From Erpetoichthys calabaricus (lineage: Eukaryota; Chordata; Cladistia; Polypteriformes; Polypteridae): a DNA stretch of 64,000 bases. Of the stretch, positions 39,601 through 48,837 are shown piece by piece (within the stretch, counting starts at the first letter, position 1; each line of letters starts with the position of its first letter). Location: positions 69,177,188 to 69,241,187 of the forward strand of contig NC_041401.2 of assembly GCF_900747795.2 (NCBI RefSeq), written 5' to 3'. The translations under genes were made by a program, and so were the position numbers. Below the pieces are notes generated by a model. The model did no database searches. It had not been told where the DNA came from and saw only the letters and a program-made list of their open reading frames with translations.

Positions 39601-42600
39601 CATCATGCAGTCACATAATCTGTCATTCCTAGAAATTTCTAGTTGTATAATTTAACATCCTTGGGTGGTAAGATCAGTAACAGCAGCTGATAAGTTTGAC
39701 ATCTCTTCTGAACAGAAGCCTTGTAATATGACATCATACTTAGTTTTCATTTATAAATAGCCCTACTTTAATGTTTTTTTTTTCCCTTTGTTGTCTGGCA
39801 CTTACCTTTGTTAGCTAAACCCAGACCTTTTGATCTACAGTATGACCTTAATTCTCAAAGATTAACTTGCCCCTCGGTAAGTAATTAAATTTATGTAGCT
39901 TGGAGAATTGGTATTTTTCACTGTGGTTATCTAAATATAACTTTGTAAACCACAGCCATCTAACTTTTTCTGAATATGTCCGTTGGCTGGTGAGGTTGTT
40001 TTCAAGTAGTAAAACATAAAATACTACTATACAAGCCTAAAACACAGGCTTCACCCTATATACGGCATAAATTCATTTAAATCTAGAAGTTAAACATAAG
40101 TCCATCACCCACGCCATCAAACATAATTCAAGGAGTTAGTGTCCAAATTCCAGAAGCAGGATTGTAATACTGTTCTTCAAAGGGTCCGAAGCTCATTGAT
40201 TCTCAAAACACTCTCTATGCTGATCAGTACAGTTGTACTAAGAAGTTTTTTTTTTTTTTTATTTTTTATTTAGAGGCTGAATCACTTTGGCCACCCTTCA
40301 AGGGGGCTAATGGAGGTATCTCATTTAAAGCTGATATTCCCTTCCTTAAAAATAAAATCATGAATTATTTAAAAAAAAATGTGATTTGATTTAATGCAAA
40401 TACTATGGCGCCCTGCCTGGGGTTTGTTTCCTGCCTTGCGCCCTGTGTTGGCTGGGATTGGCTCCAGCAGAGACCCCCTGTGACCCTGTAGTTAGGATAT
40501 AGCGGGTTGGATAATGGATGGATGGATTAGGCACTGCTTCTGTCAACTCATCACCTGCAAATTACAACCTGTTCTATCTGTGGTGTGATTTTCTCTGTTG
40601 CTGCTATTCTGTTGGCTTCTTCCGATTTCTCATCACTTGCTGATGCTGAAGCGCGTCCTGAGCACTCTGCATCCTATCTGTTTATATACACTTTGGTGAA
40701 GTAAAGACACCTCCGACACTCACAGCAAGGTCAATATGATACCAAACCACCAGGCCAAAGGTTACAATGTTCCAAACTCTCAGAAGCTGAAAGGTATGGA
40801 GACCGTATGAACAGCCTTCACAATTAAGTTAACCTACAGTAGCTGTGTGAGTTATGATATTCTAAAGTTTTGCTATTTTAATGCCAGGAGAGCTTCTATG
40901 GGTTTTTATTTGTTTGACAGCAACACTCAGTTTGATGTCTTAAGACTTTTGTTATGGTATGATAGCACCGATTTCTTTTTAGCTACTTATCATTACTTAT
41001 TATTTAAGACCTCACACACAAATGAAGGTTCATGGCTGGAATGTTGTGTTACTACCCTTCATTTTATTTTTCACTGTGGAGGTAACTTTTATCAACTGTT
41101 TTCCCAACTCACCTCAATCCTGTAAGCCAAAAAGGTGTACACATATGGTCACTAGTACTGCAAAGGTTTTTGCAAAAAATATCTGAACATACTGTACGTC
41201 AGCAGTGTGCCTGAAGCAGAAGGCACTCAAAACCCTTTTACTAGAGGTGATAGCACTGGTAAGAGAGAAATGGGACTACATGACCCTAAAACTGACATTG
41301 CATACAGCATTTCTTCATGGAAAATATTGTACGTGAAGCACACTCTCAACTACTATTCACCATTATAATTGAATTTCATCAGACAAATAAAGAAAGAAAG
41401 AAAAAAGTACTAGGTTTAGGAAGAAATATATGTAATTCACTAACATGGTCCACCCATAGATCATCTGTAACATGTGACACAGGCTGTCCTGTCTGCGCCC
41501 ACCAGTTTTAATGCCCTTGTAATGTGAGGTTCATGAACCTGGTAATAAAATCTGTAAGGAGTTTTCTTCAAGTAAGGGTGAGCCGAACATTAGAAAAACA
41601 GCACAACAAAGCTTGCCAATCCTATCCACCTAATTCCACCAAAATAACATTAAGTTTTGAAGGTCTGTAACAGCCTACTCTCTACCACAAAACTTTGTCA
41701 TTTATTCTATGTGTCTATCATTCCTTGTGTGAAGAAAAACTTTACACATTTCCATCTGTACCCCCATGTTCTTGCTGTGCTCATTTTAAAGTAACAGTCT
41801 GGATCCACTGTACTAATTCCTTTAATAATGTTGCCCAGTTTATATGATTTTCCATAACAAACAAAGACAAAACAAGGACAGACTTTCCTCAAAGTAGGAA
41901 GTAACACCAGCCACACAAAAGAATTCTAAGTAAATATTTTTAACCTTTTTTTGTCTGGAAGCTTTCTAACAATGAGGTGCAAACAGCATGGTGGAAAATA
42001 CTGTAGTAGCTAACTTATGCAGTTTTCATCTGAATGTTCTTCATTAAGTAGTGGATAAGAACAATATTTACAGTCAGGTCCATAAGTATTTGGACAGTGA
42101 CACAATTTTTAAAATTTTGGCTCTGTACATGACCACAATGGATTTGAAATAAAGCAATCATTATGTGATTGAAGTATAGACGTTCAATTTTCATTTAAGG
42201 GGTTTACCAAAAATATCATATGATCCATTTAGGAATGACAGTCATTTTTATACATGTTCCTCCTACTTTCAGAGCCTCAAAAGTATTTGGACAAACTAAC
42301 ATAATCATAAATATAATTATAATTTTCAATATTTAATTGAAAATCCTTTACAGCCAATGACTGCCTGAAGTTTGGAACCCATGGCCATCTCTAAGTGCTG
42401 GGTTTCCACCCTAGTGATGCTTTGCCAGGCCTTTACTGCAGCTCTCTTCAGGTGCTGCTTGTTCATTGGACTTTCTGCCATCAGTTTTGTCTTCAGCAAG
42501 GGAAATGCATGTCCAGTTGGGTTGAGGTCAGTTGATTGACTTGGCCTTTGAAGAATATTCCACTACATTGCATTGAAATGCACTGGGTTTGCTTTCATAG

Positions 42601-45600
42601 TATGTTTTGGCTCATTTTCCATCTGTACTGTGAAGCGTTGTCCTATAAGTTTTGCAGTGTTTGGCTGAATCTGAGCAGATAGTATAGCTCTGTATACTTC
42701 AGAATTCATCCTGCTACTTCTGCCAGCAGTCATATCATTAATAAACACCAGTGACCCACTTCCATTGGCAGTCATGGGTGGTCATGCCATAACTCTCACT
42801 CCATGGTGTTTCACAGATGATGTCGTATTCATTAGGTCATGAGCTGTTTCTTCTCTTCTCCATACTCTTCTCTTTCCAACATTCTGGTATATATTAATCT
42901 TAGTTTCCTTTGTTCAAAGAAAATTGTTCCAGAACTGTACAGGCTTTTAAAAAATGTTTTCTGGAAAAGTCTAATCTTCCCTTCCTATGCTTGAGGTTTA
43001 CCAGTGGTTTGCACCTTTTGGGAAATCCACTGTCTTTACTCTCATCTTTTGATTGCAGACTTTGACAATGATAGGTCTTTCTCCTGGAGAGTGTTCTTGG
43101 CTTGGCTAAATGTTGTGAAGAGGTTCTTCTTCTTCTTCACCAAGGACAGAATTCTGAAATCATCCAGCACAGTTGTCTTCTGTGGTTTTCCAAGCCTTCT
43201 GGAGTTGCTAAGCTCACCAGTGTGTTCCTTCTGTTTAAGAATGTCCCAGATGGTTGATCTGACCACTCCTTGTGTTTCTGCTATCTCTGTAAAGGGTTTG
43301 TTTTGTTTTCTCTGCCTAATGATAGCCTGTTTTTACTCTTACATGGACAGCTCTTTGGATCTCATATTGAATGCAAATTCCGCACTAGGAATCAACTCCA
43401 ACGACCTGCTTAATAGTTTATGAAATAATGAGGGACCTGCTATCACCTGGTTGTGGAACAGCTTATCAGTCAAATGTCCAAATACTTTTAAGCCCCTGAA
43501 AATAGGAGGACCATGTGTAACAATGACTGTCATATGATATTTTTGGTAAACCCCTTAAATGAAAGCTGAAAGTCTACACCTCAGTCACACAGTGATTGCT
43601 TTATTTCAGATCCATCATGATTGTGTAAAGAGACAAAATTATGAAAATTGTGTGACTGTCCAAATACTTATGGGCCTGACTGTATAATAGAGAAAAAAGT
43701 TAAATTTTCACAGGTAATTATATATATATCTTTCCATACAATACTCTGTTAACTGTCTCAAAAATGTAAAAGACACATTGTCAGCAATTTCTGACAGAGC
43801 AGAATGAAACAAACTATTCAATTAACAACAGACTCCCTCCAGAACAACCGTGACCAAGTTTATAAACCAATGTTTTAGGTAATCTAGTGACATTTAATGG
43901 AGATTGTTTGGGGTGTGTGGATGACTGTACCCTGTGATGAGCTGAAGTCTTTCTGCCAAGCTGCTCCATACACAGTCAGCAATGTAACGTATGAAGTGCT
44001 GCACATGTGTACGCACACCATCATTACGGCCATCTTTTGAACTGCATTATTGTTTGTGCTGGGCACAATGAAACATGGTGGGTGTTTTTGAAGCCTCCTT
44101 CTAAATCAGTCAGATAACTCTTTAAATTTTTAAGAAGAGCATTTTTTGGCATCGGGCTGCCAGATGTTTCAGCAGTAAGTAGAAAATTCATTCAAGGATG
44201 ACTGGAGAAAGGCCGGGTCTAATTCGATGTAATAGCTCTTCTGTTTGTTACCTTCTCACCAGCTTTCAGATAATGCAGGAATGCTGGATCACGTCCCCGA
44301 CTCTGCGCCCCACCTTCTCCAGTATTGTCAAGACTTTGGAGGACATCCTGGAGATGGAAGCAGTGAGTACAGATGTAACCTTTTATTTTACTATCTCTGA
44401 TCCTTTATCTCTTAAACATTTATCACCTATAGATGTTTGCATTACACTTTTATAGGAATTTGTTTAAGCAAGTAAGATGGACAATTTTTCAGATTCTGCT
44501 GATCATATCTTACCTCTGCCTTGTACCTCACGCCTATTTTCTGCCATTTTTGTTCTCTAAAAACTGTCTGGAGTCATCTGTGTTCAAATATCATATCCAC
44601 TCTACTACCTTTTTCTCTCTGATCATGAAATCATTTTTTAGTGATGGATGATTTTCATGCATGACAATTTCTAGAACCGAAGCCAGCTTCTGTGTCTTTA
44701 GCCACGTTGTGTATTTAGATGGCTGGTATAAACTTTCGAGTTTGTCAGATGTAAAATATCCAGCAGTGCTGTACTTTAAAAAGGTTTCTACTATTTTGGT
44801 TCTTTTTTTCTGTCTTCTTTTACTTTCCTTACTGGTTAAGATGTCGCTATAAAGCCTGTAAGAACAAATTAAGAGACAAAAACAAAACATGTTGTGGCCA
44901 GACGTTTATTGGTTGGCCTAATGTTGTAATATGTTTTAAACACTAGATAGTTAACACTCGCTCTCCTCCTCAGTAGAAACTGGCTAGATGAACAAGTGTT
45001 GAATTTCTAGCCATTAAGCATTACTGTGTGGTAGATAAGAGCTGCTTAAGTTGTAATGATGACAGTTACCCCAAATGTTAGGATTTCATTAGATTTTAAC
45101 TTTTTCTGGGCATTTCCATTTTTTTTCTAACCAGTGGCTTTAGTATGAATGTACATTTTGAACATCTGGGAATTCAGGGTTAACATTATTTTCTAGCATT
45201 AAAATATGTGTCTGATACTTGGCTCAGGCTTTATTTACTGATTTTTGTTGCAATGCCATTTTTGTTTTTTGGATGTCACCATTTTGAGCTCCTGTTGCTT
45301 GAACGTGATCAGGAGGGATGTGCCTCTTGAAGTCACATCAGGCGACGTCTTCAGTTTATAAGCTGGCGCCACGGAGATCTCATTGTCCAAGTTTGTGGAT
45401 TCCTGGTGAATACTCTGTGCAACTTCCTTAAAAAATTTTTCAGGCAAAAGACTTTACGTTTAGCTCTTTAGACTTTGATTCTTACTCTCCCTTTGTGGCT
45501 TGATGAAAAATTGAACTGATTGTTGTGGTTTTGACCCATGCTTTATTTTTGACTTTGGTTTCTTTCCTGTTCCTTCTTTCTTACATTCTCCACATCAGCC

Positions 45601-47748
45601 TTAGCATCAGGCACAAGGCAGGAATTAACCCTTGACAGACTGCCAGCCCATTTGAGACCACACTCAAACTCACACTCCCTAAGGCCAGTTTAGAATTCTC
45701 AGATCACTTAAAATAGATGTTTTAGGGATGTAAGATTAAAACCAAAGTACCAAGAGAAAAAAAAACCCCACAGAGACAGGAGGAGAGTGTGCAGAATTCA
45801 CACACATAATTCTCAGGCATGGATACAAACCCAGTCAACAGCCAATATATCAAAACCAGCACATGCTGTGGTCCTACAGCTTTGAGTCTGAGGATCTCTA
45901 TATAAGATCATGCATAAAGAAAGCTGGGATAGAATAGGACTGCTTCTAAGTCCATACATCATCTGAAAATCACTAACTGACATGAGCTACAAGTTTCACA
46001 AAAAATGTTTTAAGTTGACCCAGTTGAACAATTTTCAAATCACTTAATACTTCAGAGACAGCATACCATCAAAAGGTGCTTCACTATAACAGCTAGTACA
46101 ATGTTACTTAAATAATTCACTTAATATTTACAAATCAATGTGGAGTGAGGCCTGATAAGTATTTAATGGGTAGGCAGGTCACCCAATAGTCCATGCCAAG
46201 GTGTTTCATCATGATAGGCAATAACTAATATTCCAAAGGAAAATGGGATCCATACAGCCTCGAGAGGAGCTGTGGTATTGTATGAAGAAGTCAGGAGTGG
46301 CAGAGAAGTACGTAAGAGTTGTACAGGATATGTACAAGGGAAGTGTGACAGTGGTGATGTCAGCGGTAGGAATGACAGATGTATTCAAGGTGGGATTACA
46401 TCAGGGACCAGCGCTGAGCCCTTTCTTATTTGCAATGATGATGGTTGACAGACCAGATTAGACAGGAGTCCCCGTGGACTATGATGTTTGCTGATGACAT
46501 TGTGATCTGTAGCGATAGTAGGGAGCAGGTTGAGGAGACCCTGGAGAGGTGGAGATATGCTCTAGAGAGGAGAGGAATGAAGGTCAGTAGGAACAAGACA
46601 GAATACATGTGTGTAAATGAGAGGGAGGTCAGTGGAATGGTGAGGATGCGGGGAGTAGAGTTGGCAAAGGTGAATGAGTTTAAATACTTGGGATCAACAG
46701 TACAGAGTAATGGGGATTGTGGAAGAAAGTGCAGGCAGGGTGGAATGAGTGGAGAAGAGTGTCAGGAGTGATTTGTGATAGACGGCAAATATCAGCAAGA
46801 GTGATAGGGAACGTCTACAGGACGGTAGTGAGACCAGCTGTGTTATATGGGTTGGAGACGGTAGCACTTACCAAAAAACAGGAGACAGAGCTGGAGGTAG
46901 CAGAGTTAAAGATGCTAAGATTTGCATTGAGTGTGACGAGGATGGACAGGATTAGAAATGAGTACATTAGAGGGTCAGCTCAAGTTGGACGGTTGGGAGA
47001 CACAGTCAGAGAGGTGAGATTGCATTGGTTTGGACATGTGCAGAAGAGAGATGCTGGGTATATTGGGAGAAGGATGCTAAAGATAGAGCTGCCATGGAAG
47101 AGGAAAAGAGGAAGGCCTAAGCGAAGGTTTATGGATGTGGTGAGAGAGGACATGCAGGTAATGGGTGTAACAGAACAAGATGCAGAGGACAGAAAGATAT
47201 GGAAGAAGGTGATCCGCTGTGACAACCCCTAACGGGAGCAGCCAAAAGAAGAAGAAGAAGAAGACAGAAATGTAGCACAAAGTGTTAAATCATGGCACTC
47301 AAATGCATAAAGCTGTGCTGAAAAGGATACACTCAGAGGTACCTTTTGACATCCTTCATATAGGGGTAATTATCTTTCCATATAAGGGCAAGGGGACCCT
47401 GTGTGTGGAGAATACACATTCTTGTCATGTTTGGAAAATCTATATTGCCCTCATCTGTGTGTCTGTCTGTGTCTCAGTGTTTAAATACAAAGCCACGTCT
47501 TCTATCCCTTGCTTCTCTGGCCCCGTGCAATCCTGAATTTTATTAAGTGGGTATTTGAATAGATAGATGGTGGAAAGACTGGATTTTGAAATTCTGCTAC
47601 TATGAAACACTAAAAATACAGCAATTACATTGACTTTTATATTTTATTCATTCTTTTTTGTTGCAATGTTTTAATGTCTCTGAAATAGGACTATGTGAAG
47701 GTGGACAACATGCTGATGGAAGATGATATGGAAGACTTGGATTTATAG
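20600..47748 (+). CDS. STYK1-like single-pass membrane tyrosine (pseudo)kinase, ten exons
   Basis: The coding exons are 20600-20691, 22770-22980, 25534-25672, 25914-26012, 26183-26343, 27386-27523, 27631-27742, 38364-38463, 44263-44362 and 47689-47748. They join in one frame with GT-AG borders and give about 403 residues. Residues 8-29 form one hydrophobic membrane segment followed by KKYR. Residues 30-101 are a juxtamembrane stretch, and about 105-382 are a kinase domain. Visible motifs are a degenerate glycine loop (K-A-G-K-L-A, residues 117-122), the ATP lysine K143, helix-C glutamate E157, HGDLALRN at 237-244 (D239), EFG at 258-260, PPE at 289-291 and GDIWAFG at 302-308. The activation loop is Ser/Arg/Lys-rich and has no tyrosine. 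STYK1 is known to share the HGD motif, the short N-terminus and the roughly 420-residue length; placing this gene in that family is inference. HRD to HGD and DFG to EFG suggest weak or absent catalysis. A further 5' coding or UTR exon cannot be excluded, because the first exon begins with a good splice acceptor at 20588. Possible poly(A) signals are ATTAAA at 47958 and AATAAA at 48623. Confidence 0.8.
20692..22769 (+). other. Kinase intron 1
   Basis: It holds an old minus-strand SINE remnant at 21360-21490 (GGAAGCAGCCATGG, GGTCCATCACAAGG). A 80-bp stretch begins TACTGGTCAAAAGTTTTAG at 21829 and looks like a Tc1-type end. The remainder, including the open frame at 22098-22394, is unassigned. 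Confidence 0.5.
22770..22980 (+). CDS. Kinase gene exon 2: juxtamembrane region
   Basis: The acceptor TTCCCACAG is clear, and the exon completes the lysine codon of exon 1. It encodes about 70 residues from [11 protein letters not shown] to WKPPATE with no obvious domain. The 3' border is uncertain. A donor at GAA|GTTGTT (end 22980) fits the best-looking acceptor of exon 3. A better-looking donor, GA|GTATGC (end 22994), would need the next exon to begin at 25542. Both keep the frame. Confidence 0.65.
23352..23938. mobile_element. hAT-type non-autonomous element, copy 1
   Basis: Long inverted ends: CACCGGGGTGTCGAATGCC, then GTGGCTGCAGGTTTTCATC on the left; the right end mirrors this with AAAACCTGTAGCCACTGCG and GAGTTTGACACCCGTG. 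The same family is at 51675-52350 in opposite orientation. The inner part has TCTGAATTGATTTC and GAAACAACAAAGGGGCC. No clear target duplication here. Confidence 0.8.
24644..24677 (+). repeat. Poly-G run of 34 bases
   Basis: An uninterrupted homopolymer of G, able to form G-quadruplexes. The true length may be unreliable because such runs are hard to sequence. The proline-rich frame on the minus strand is an artefact. Confidence 0.9.
25534..25672 (+). CDS. Kinase gene exon 3: N-lobe with degenerate glycine loop
   Basis: The acceptor ATTTTTCAG is strong. The exon encodes [19 protein letters not shown], then LALFYKG, then TTCKIFK with the ATP-site lysine. Aligned to the usual GxGxxG, only the second glycine remains. 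The donor GTGCTA is modest. An alternative start at 25542 (G TTC ACC) pairs with the alternative end of exon 2. Confidence 0.8.
25914..26012 (+). CDS. Kinase gene exon 4: helix C
   Basis: It encodes [17 protein letters not shown] and [10 protein letters not shown], which match the helix-C and beta-4 region of FGFR-type tyrosine kinases; E157 takes the place of the salt-bridge glutamate. The acceptor is GTTTTCGCAG and the donor GTAAGA; phase 1 on both sides. Confidence 0.85.
26183..26343 (+). CDS. Kinase gene exon 5: hinge and C-lobe start
   Basis: It encodes [19 protein letters not shown] (hinge and helix D), then a short Ser/Lys insert, then [16 protein letters not shown] (helix E). The acceptor is TTTTTTACAG and the donor GTAAAC. 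The exon ends between codons, just before the catalytic loop. Confidence 0.85.
26344..27385 (+). other. Kinase intron 5
   Basis: 1.0 kb, no recognised repeat or regulatory site. Confidence 0.5.
27386..27523 (+). CDS. Kinase gene exon 6: catalytic loop and activation loop
   Basis: It begins [13 protein letters not shown], so the usual HRD arginine is glycine while the aspartate and asparagine remain. The metal-binding DFG reads EFG. The activation loop, [18 protein letters not shown], is basic and lacks the usual autophosphorylation tyrosines. The acceptor is TGTACAG and the donor GTAATA. Confidence 0.88.
27631..27742 (+). CDS. Kinase gene exon 7: P+1 loop and helix F
   Basis: It encodes [13 protein letters not shown], then [20 protein letters not shown], the tyrosine-kinase P+1 loop, APE-equivalent (PPE) and DxWxFG motifs. 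The acceptor is TTGTCTTCCAG and the donor GTATGG. The following intron is 10.6 kb. Confidence 0.88.
27810..27890 (+). repeat. GATA-type microsatellite with a GAAAGGCACTA spacer
   Basis: GATAGATAGATATGAAAGGC and ACTATAATT are followed by a second unit with CATATGAAAGGCACTAAG and further GATA units. A compound tandem in which the same 14-bp spacer occurs twice. Confidence 0.75.
28558..28878 (+). mobile_element. tRNA-derived SINE, old copy
   Basis: GTGGTTAGCAGTACTCCTCAC, GAGCCTACGTTCAGTTCC (B-box part) and TTTTCCTCCCACATCTG keep the order of the main SINE family; the end is ATAGGCTTCATTCCTGC. Strongly diverged. Confidence 0.65.
28890..28949 (+). mobile_element. SINE 3' fragment with target duplication
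   Basis: Only the last 60 bp of the SINE family are present (CCCCCATGACCCTG, GGATATAGCGGGTTGG, GGATGGATGG). They are flanked by GGTCAACTTTA (28879-28889) and GGTAAACTTTA (28950-28960), 10 of 11 identical, so this is a severely 5'-truncated insertion. Confidence 0.8.
30310..30450 (-). mobile_element. SINE remnant, minus strand
   Basis: CTGGACACAGGGCAGGAAAC, GTTAGCAGTCCATCTCAGGG and ACACACTCACTC are the middle part of the SINE family in reverse. Confidence 0.5.
31678..33251 (+). mobile_element. Tc1-like DNA transposon, full length (1574 bp)
   Basis: It is bounded by TA (31676-31677 and 33252-33253). Nearly identical inverted repeats of about 65 bp start CAGTACTGTGCAAAAGTTT and include AGGCAGGTGTGAAAAAATGC. 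It carries a Tc1 transposase gene on the + strand. Both ends look intact, but the gene is broken (see transposase entry), so it would need a transposase in trans. Confidence 0.95.
32083..33113 (+). pseudogene. Tc1 transposase, three lesions
   Basis: The start [19 protein letters not shown] leads into two helix-turn-helix regions ([17 protein letters not shown], and [14 protein letters not shown] further on). The DDE residues are the D of WTDESKF (about 32533), the D of QQDNDPKH (about 32810) and the E of NIIECVWD (about 32925). Breaks: TGA at 32446-32448 where arginine is usual (a CpG change from CGA), a frame change near 32555, and TAG at 32733 in place of tyrosine. The end is [11 protein letters not shown]. 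Otherwise close to the family's usual 340 residues. Confidence 0.9.
34082..36313. mobile_element. Composite element with Harbinger-like ends, 2.2 kb
   Basis: Ends are inverted: GGGGCCTCATGTATAACG on the left, and CGTTTATACATGAGGCCCC on the right. Both are followed inward by GTGCGTACGCAC motifs. The family assignment to PIF/Harbinger is tentative. Inside, 34340-34620 looks like a decayed Myb-like DNA-binding gene. 35230-35340 is a minus-strand SINE piece. 35716-35768 matches the 3' end of the RTE-type LINE at 47.2 kb. 35839-36140 is a tandem pair. Confidence 0.65.
35839..36140 (+). repeat. Tandem duplication inside the Harbinger-like element
   Basis: Two units of about 150 bp each contain CCATTATATTG, CAGGTTAATTAC, GATCAGATGCATTA or its variant, GTTAATTTCAGTGTATTT, AAAGCCGC and CACACAGGAACAGTAG. 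The units have diverged by small changes. Confidence 0.85.
36795..37037 (-). mobile_element. tRNA-derived SINE, minus strand
   Basis: In reverse it starts CATGATGGTGCAGTGGTTAG (A box), GGGTTTGAATCCTGACC (B box) and ends GCCTTGTGCGTAGTG, GGGATAGGCTCC. Older than the copy at 37958. Confidence 0.75.
37958..38313 (+). mobile_element. tRNA-derived SINE, young full-length copy (356 bp)
   Basis: The A box is TGGCGCAGTGAG and the B box GGTTCGCTTC. The body has GTTTGCATGTTCTCCCCG, TTTCCTCCCACAGTCC and CTAAATTGTCCATGG. The 3' end is GGATATAGCGGGTTGG followed by (GGAT)n. It is flanked by the direct repeat AAAAATATTG (37948-37957 and 38314-38323). It ends 50 bp before kinase exon 8. Confidence 0.95.
38364..38463 (+). 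CDS. Kinase gene exon 8: helix G region
   Basis: It encodes [19 protein letters not shown] and [14 protein letters not shown], in place of the GxxPYxxL and GYRLxxPxxC motifs of tyrosine kinases. The donor is a perfect GTAAGT. A recent SINE ends only 50 bp upstream of the acceptor. Confidence 0.85.
39161..39738 (-). mobile_element. Non-autonomous DNA element with GGCC ends, copy 2
   Basis: The same family as 6342-6913, in reverse. The left end GGCCATGTCACATTACG mirrors the right end of copy 1. Shared inner blocks are AAGTTTGACATCTC, ATTGGCTGTTAG, and GGGCAGAGATTGTGG. No coding capacity. Confidence 0.65.
40405..40525 (+). mobile_element. SINE, 5'-truncated copy
   Basis: GGCGCCCTGCCTGGGGTTTG, CTGCCTTGCGCCCTGTG, GGATATAGCGGGTTGG and (GGAT)n match the 3' third of the young SINE at 37958 with few differences. 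Confidence 0.9.
42071..43682 (-). mobile_element. Tc1-like DNA transposon, full length, decayed
   Basis: Between TA sites, the ends are inverted: CAGTCAGGTCCATAAGTATT and AATACTTATGGGCCTGACTG, with a second inner copy GTATTTGGACA. The minus strand shows transposase pieces: [20 protein letters not shown] (N-terminal part, 43200-43266) and [18 protein letters not shown] (about 42600-42640). In the latter the catalytic D is replaced by E. Frames are broken in several places. Confidence 0.9.
44263..44362 (+). CDS. Kinase gene exon 9: helix H/I
   Basis: It encodes [19 protein letters not shown] followed by [14 protein letters not shown], the CW...RPxF motif that ends tyrosine-kinase domains. The acceptor is CTTCTCACCAG and the donor GTGAGT. 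Confidence 0.88.
45595..45840 (-). mobile_element. SINE remnant, minus strand
   Basis: GCACAAGGCAGGAATTAACC, GACTGCCAGCCCATTTGAG, CTCACACTCCC, GGCCAGTTTAGAATTCTC and TGGATACAAACCCAGTC follow the order of the SINE family in reverse. Confidence 0.6.
46240..47262 (+). mobile_element. RTE-type non-LTR retrotransposon, 5'-truncated
   Basis: Reverse-transcriptase motifs are [33 protein letters not shown], then FADD (46487-46498) and [10 protein letters not shown]. The C-terminal part has [14 protein letters not shown] and [20 protein letters not shown]. There is a stop with a frame change near 46462 and another frame change near 46730. The 3' end is GACAACCCCTAACGGGAGC followed by (GAA)n. The RTE assignment is from memory of similar fish elements. 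Confidence 0.85.
46717..47232 (+). pseudogene. LINE reverse-transcriptase C-terminal part
   Basis: 171 open codons covering the thumb/connection part and the C-terminus ending VIRCDNP. It is intact within itself but cut off from the catalytic part by a frame change, so it should not be annotated as a host gene. Confidence 0.85.
47689..47748 (+). CDS. Kinase gene exon 10: acidic C-terminus
   Basis: After acceptor GAAATAG it reads [19 protein letters not shown] and stops at TAG (47746-47748). DYV (codons 47689-47697) is a tail tyrosine of the kind phosphorylated in receptor kinases, as in FGFR tails. The acidic tail has no known domain. Confidence 0.8.
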   Translation, partial: DYVKVDNMLMEDDMEDLDL

Positions 47749-48835
47749 ACCAGAGCACAAACAATGGGGATCACTCTGCTTGTGTTGGGAATGCATGAGG
47801 CTTTGAAAAGTTCAGTGCTGGCAATGAGTCAACAGACTGCAGTCACCCTGTACGTGAACCACCACCAGACTTTATAGCAGAAACTAAGAGTGGGATTTCA
47901 GTGGACCACCTGGAAACTGTTGACTCGCTCCTCAAAATTAGGAATCCATACCTGTTCATTAAAGTGAAGATGCATTGTATGCACTCTTCTTGAAATCCAA
48001 ATGGTATGGTCTCACTTTTTGTTGAGCCTTGGTCAGTGGCTACCTATCTTCTCTTCACTCTTACATTGACCCCCAAACACCCAATCCCTGACTGTAAGTA
48101 GCCAGTGGGTGTCATTTTATGCATTTTTCAATTGCTGTGCCTCACTCTTTTTCCACCAGACTGCCACAAATTTCACAAGTCAAATATTTTAAAAAGAGAC
48201 ATTTATTTGCTTTCCTACAAATGGAACAAATCAGCTGGATATTGGATCTAAAAGTATGGTGACCTGAGCTGAAAAAGCATAGACAGAAGTGTGAATTCAC
48301 CCAGGCATCCATATTTTCACATGGTTTTCAAGCTCAGATTTTGGCAGTGATGTTAAGACTGAGGCCCTTAAACTGTCTGTTAACACTTGTGGCTTATTTT
48401 TAATGGTGTTTGTCAGTTGTGGTTGCACTTGGAACTGTACATGAAATCAAAACTGCAAAAACAATCAGAACTGTAGCCCATCTGTAGTATGAGACCCCAT
48501 CTAGCTTGAAGTGACGAAGTCATTTGCATGGTTAAAGAATAAAACAAGTATCCAAAAAAAGGACCTGGACTTGCACCCTGAGATGCCCTGCAACTGATCT
48601 GCCACCTTTTTTGTGGAATATCAATAAACGTATACAGCAATGTCTTTGTTTCTTTCTCCAGTCTCATGTCCTTTTGGACGTCGTTCCATAGTAAGAAGAT
48701 CAGGATTCTGTTTAATTTATTATATTCAACTGTGACCCACCTAATAATAGACATATATTATTTTTTGTAATCATCTCAAAGGGATTAAGATTTCTTAACC
48801 TTGGAAAATTAAGATAAAAACCTGATCATTCTCCC
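47749..48835. other. Kinase 3' UTR and intergenic sequence
   Basis: Possible poly(A) signals ATTAAA (47958) and AATAAA (48623). No other feature recognised. Confidence 0.5.
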
Positions 48836-48837
48836 TA

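Larger units (their letters stand above)
38464..44262 (+). other. Kinase intron 8 (5.8 kb)
   Basis: It contains a GGCC-ended element, a SINE fragment and a Tc1-like element (listed separately). 38464-39160, 39739-40404, 40526-42068 and 43685-44262 show nothing recognisable beyond short A/T runs. Confidence 0.6.
44363..47688 (+). other. Kinase intron 9 (3.3 kb)
   Basis: A minus-strand SINE remnant (45595-45840) and an RTE-type LINE (46240-47262) are listed separately. The rest, including the minus-strand frame at 44591-44890, is unassigned. Confidence 0.55.

Noticed and set aside
46445-47232. Long open frames of 108 and 171 codons inside kinase intron 9
   Set aside because: They are pieces of a LINE reverse transcriptase, not host exons.
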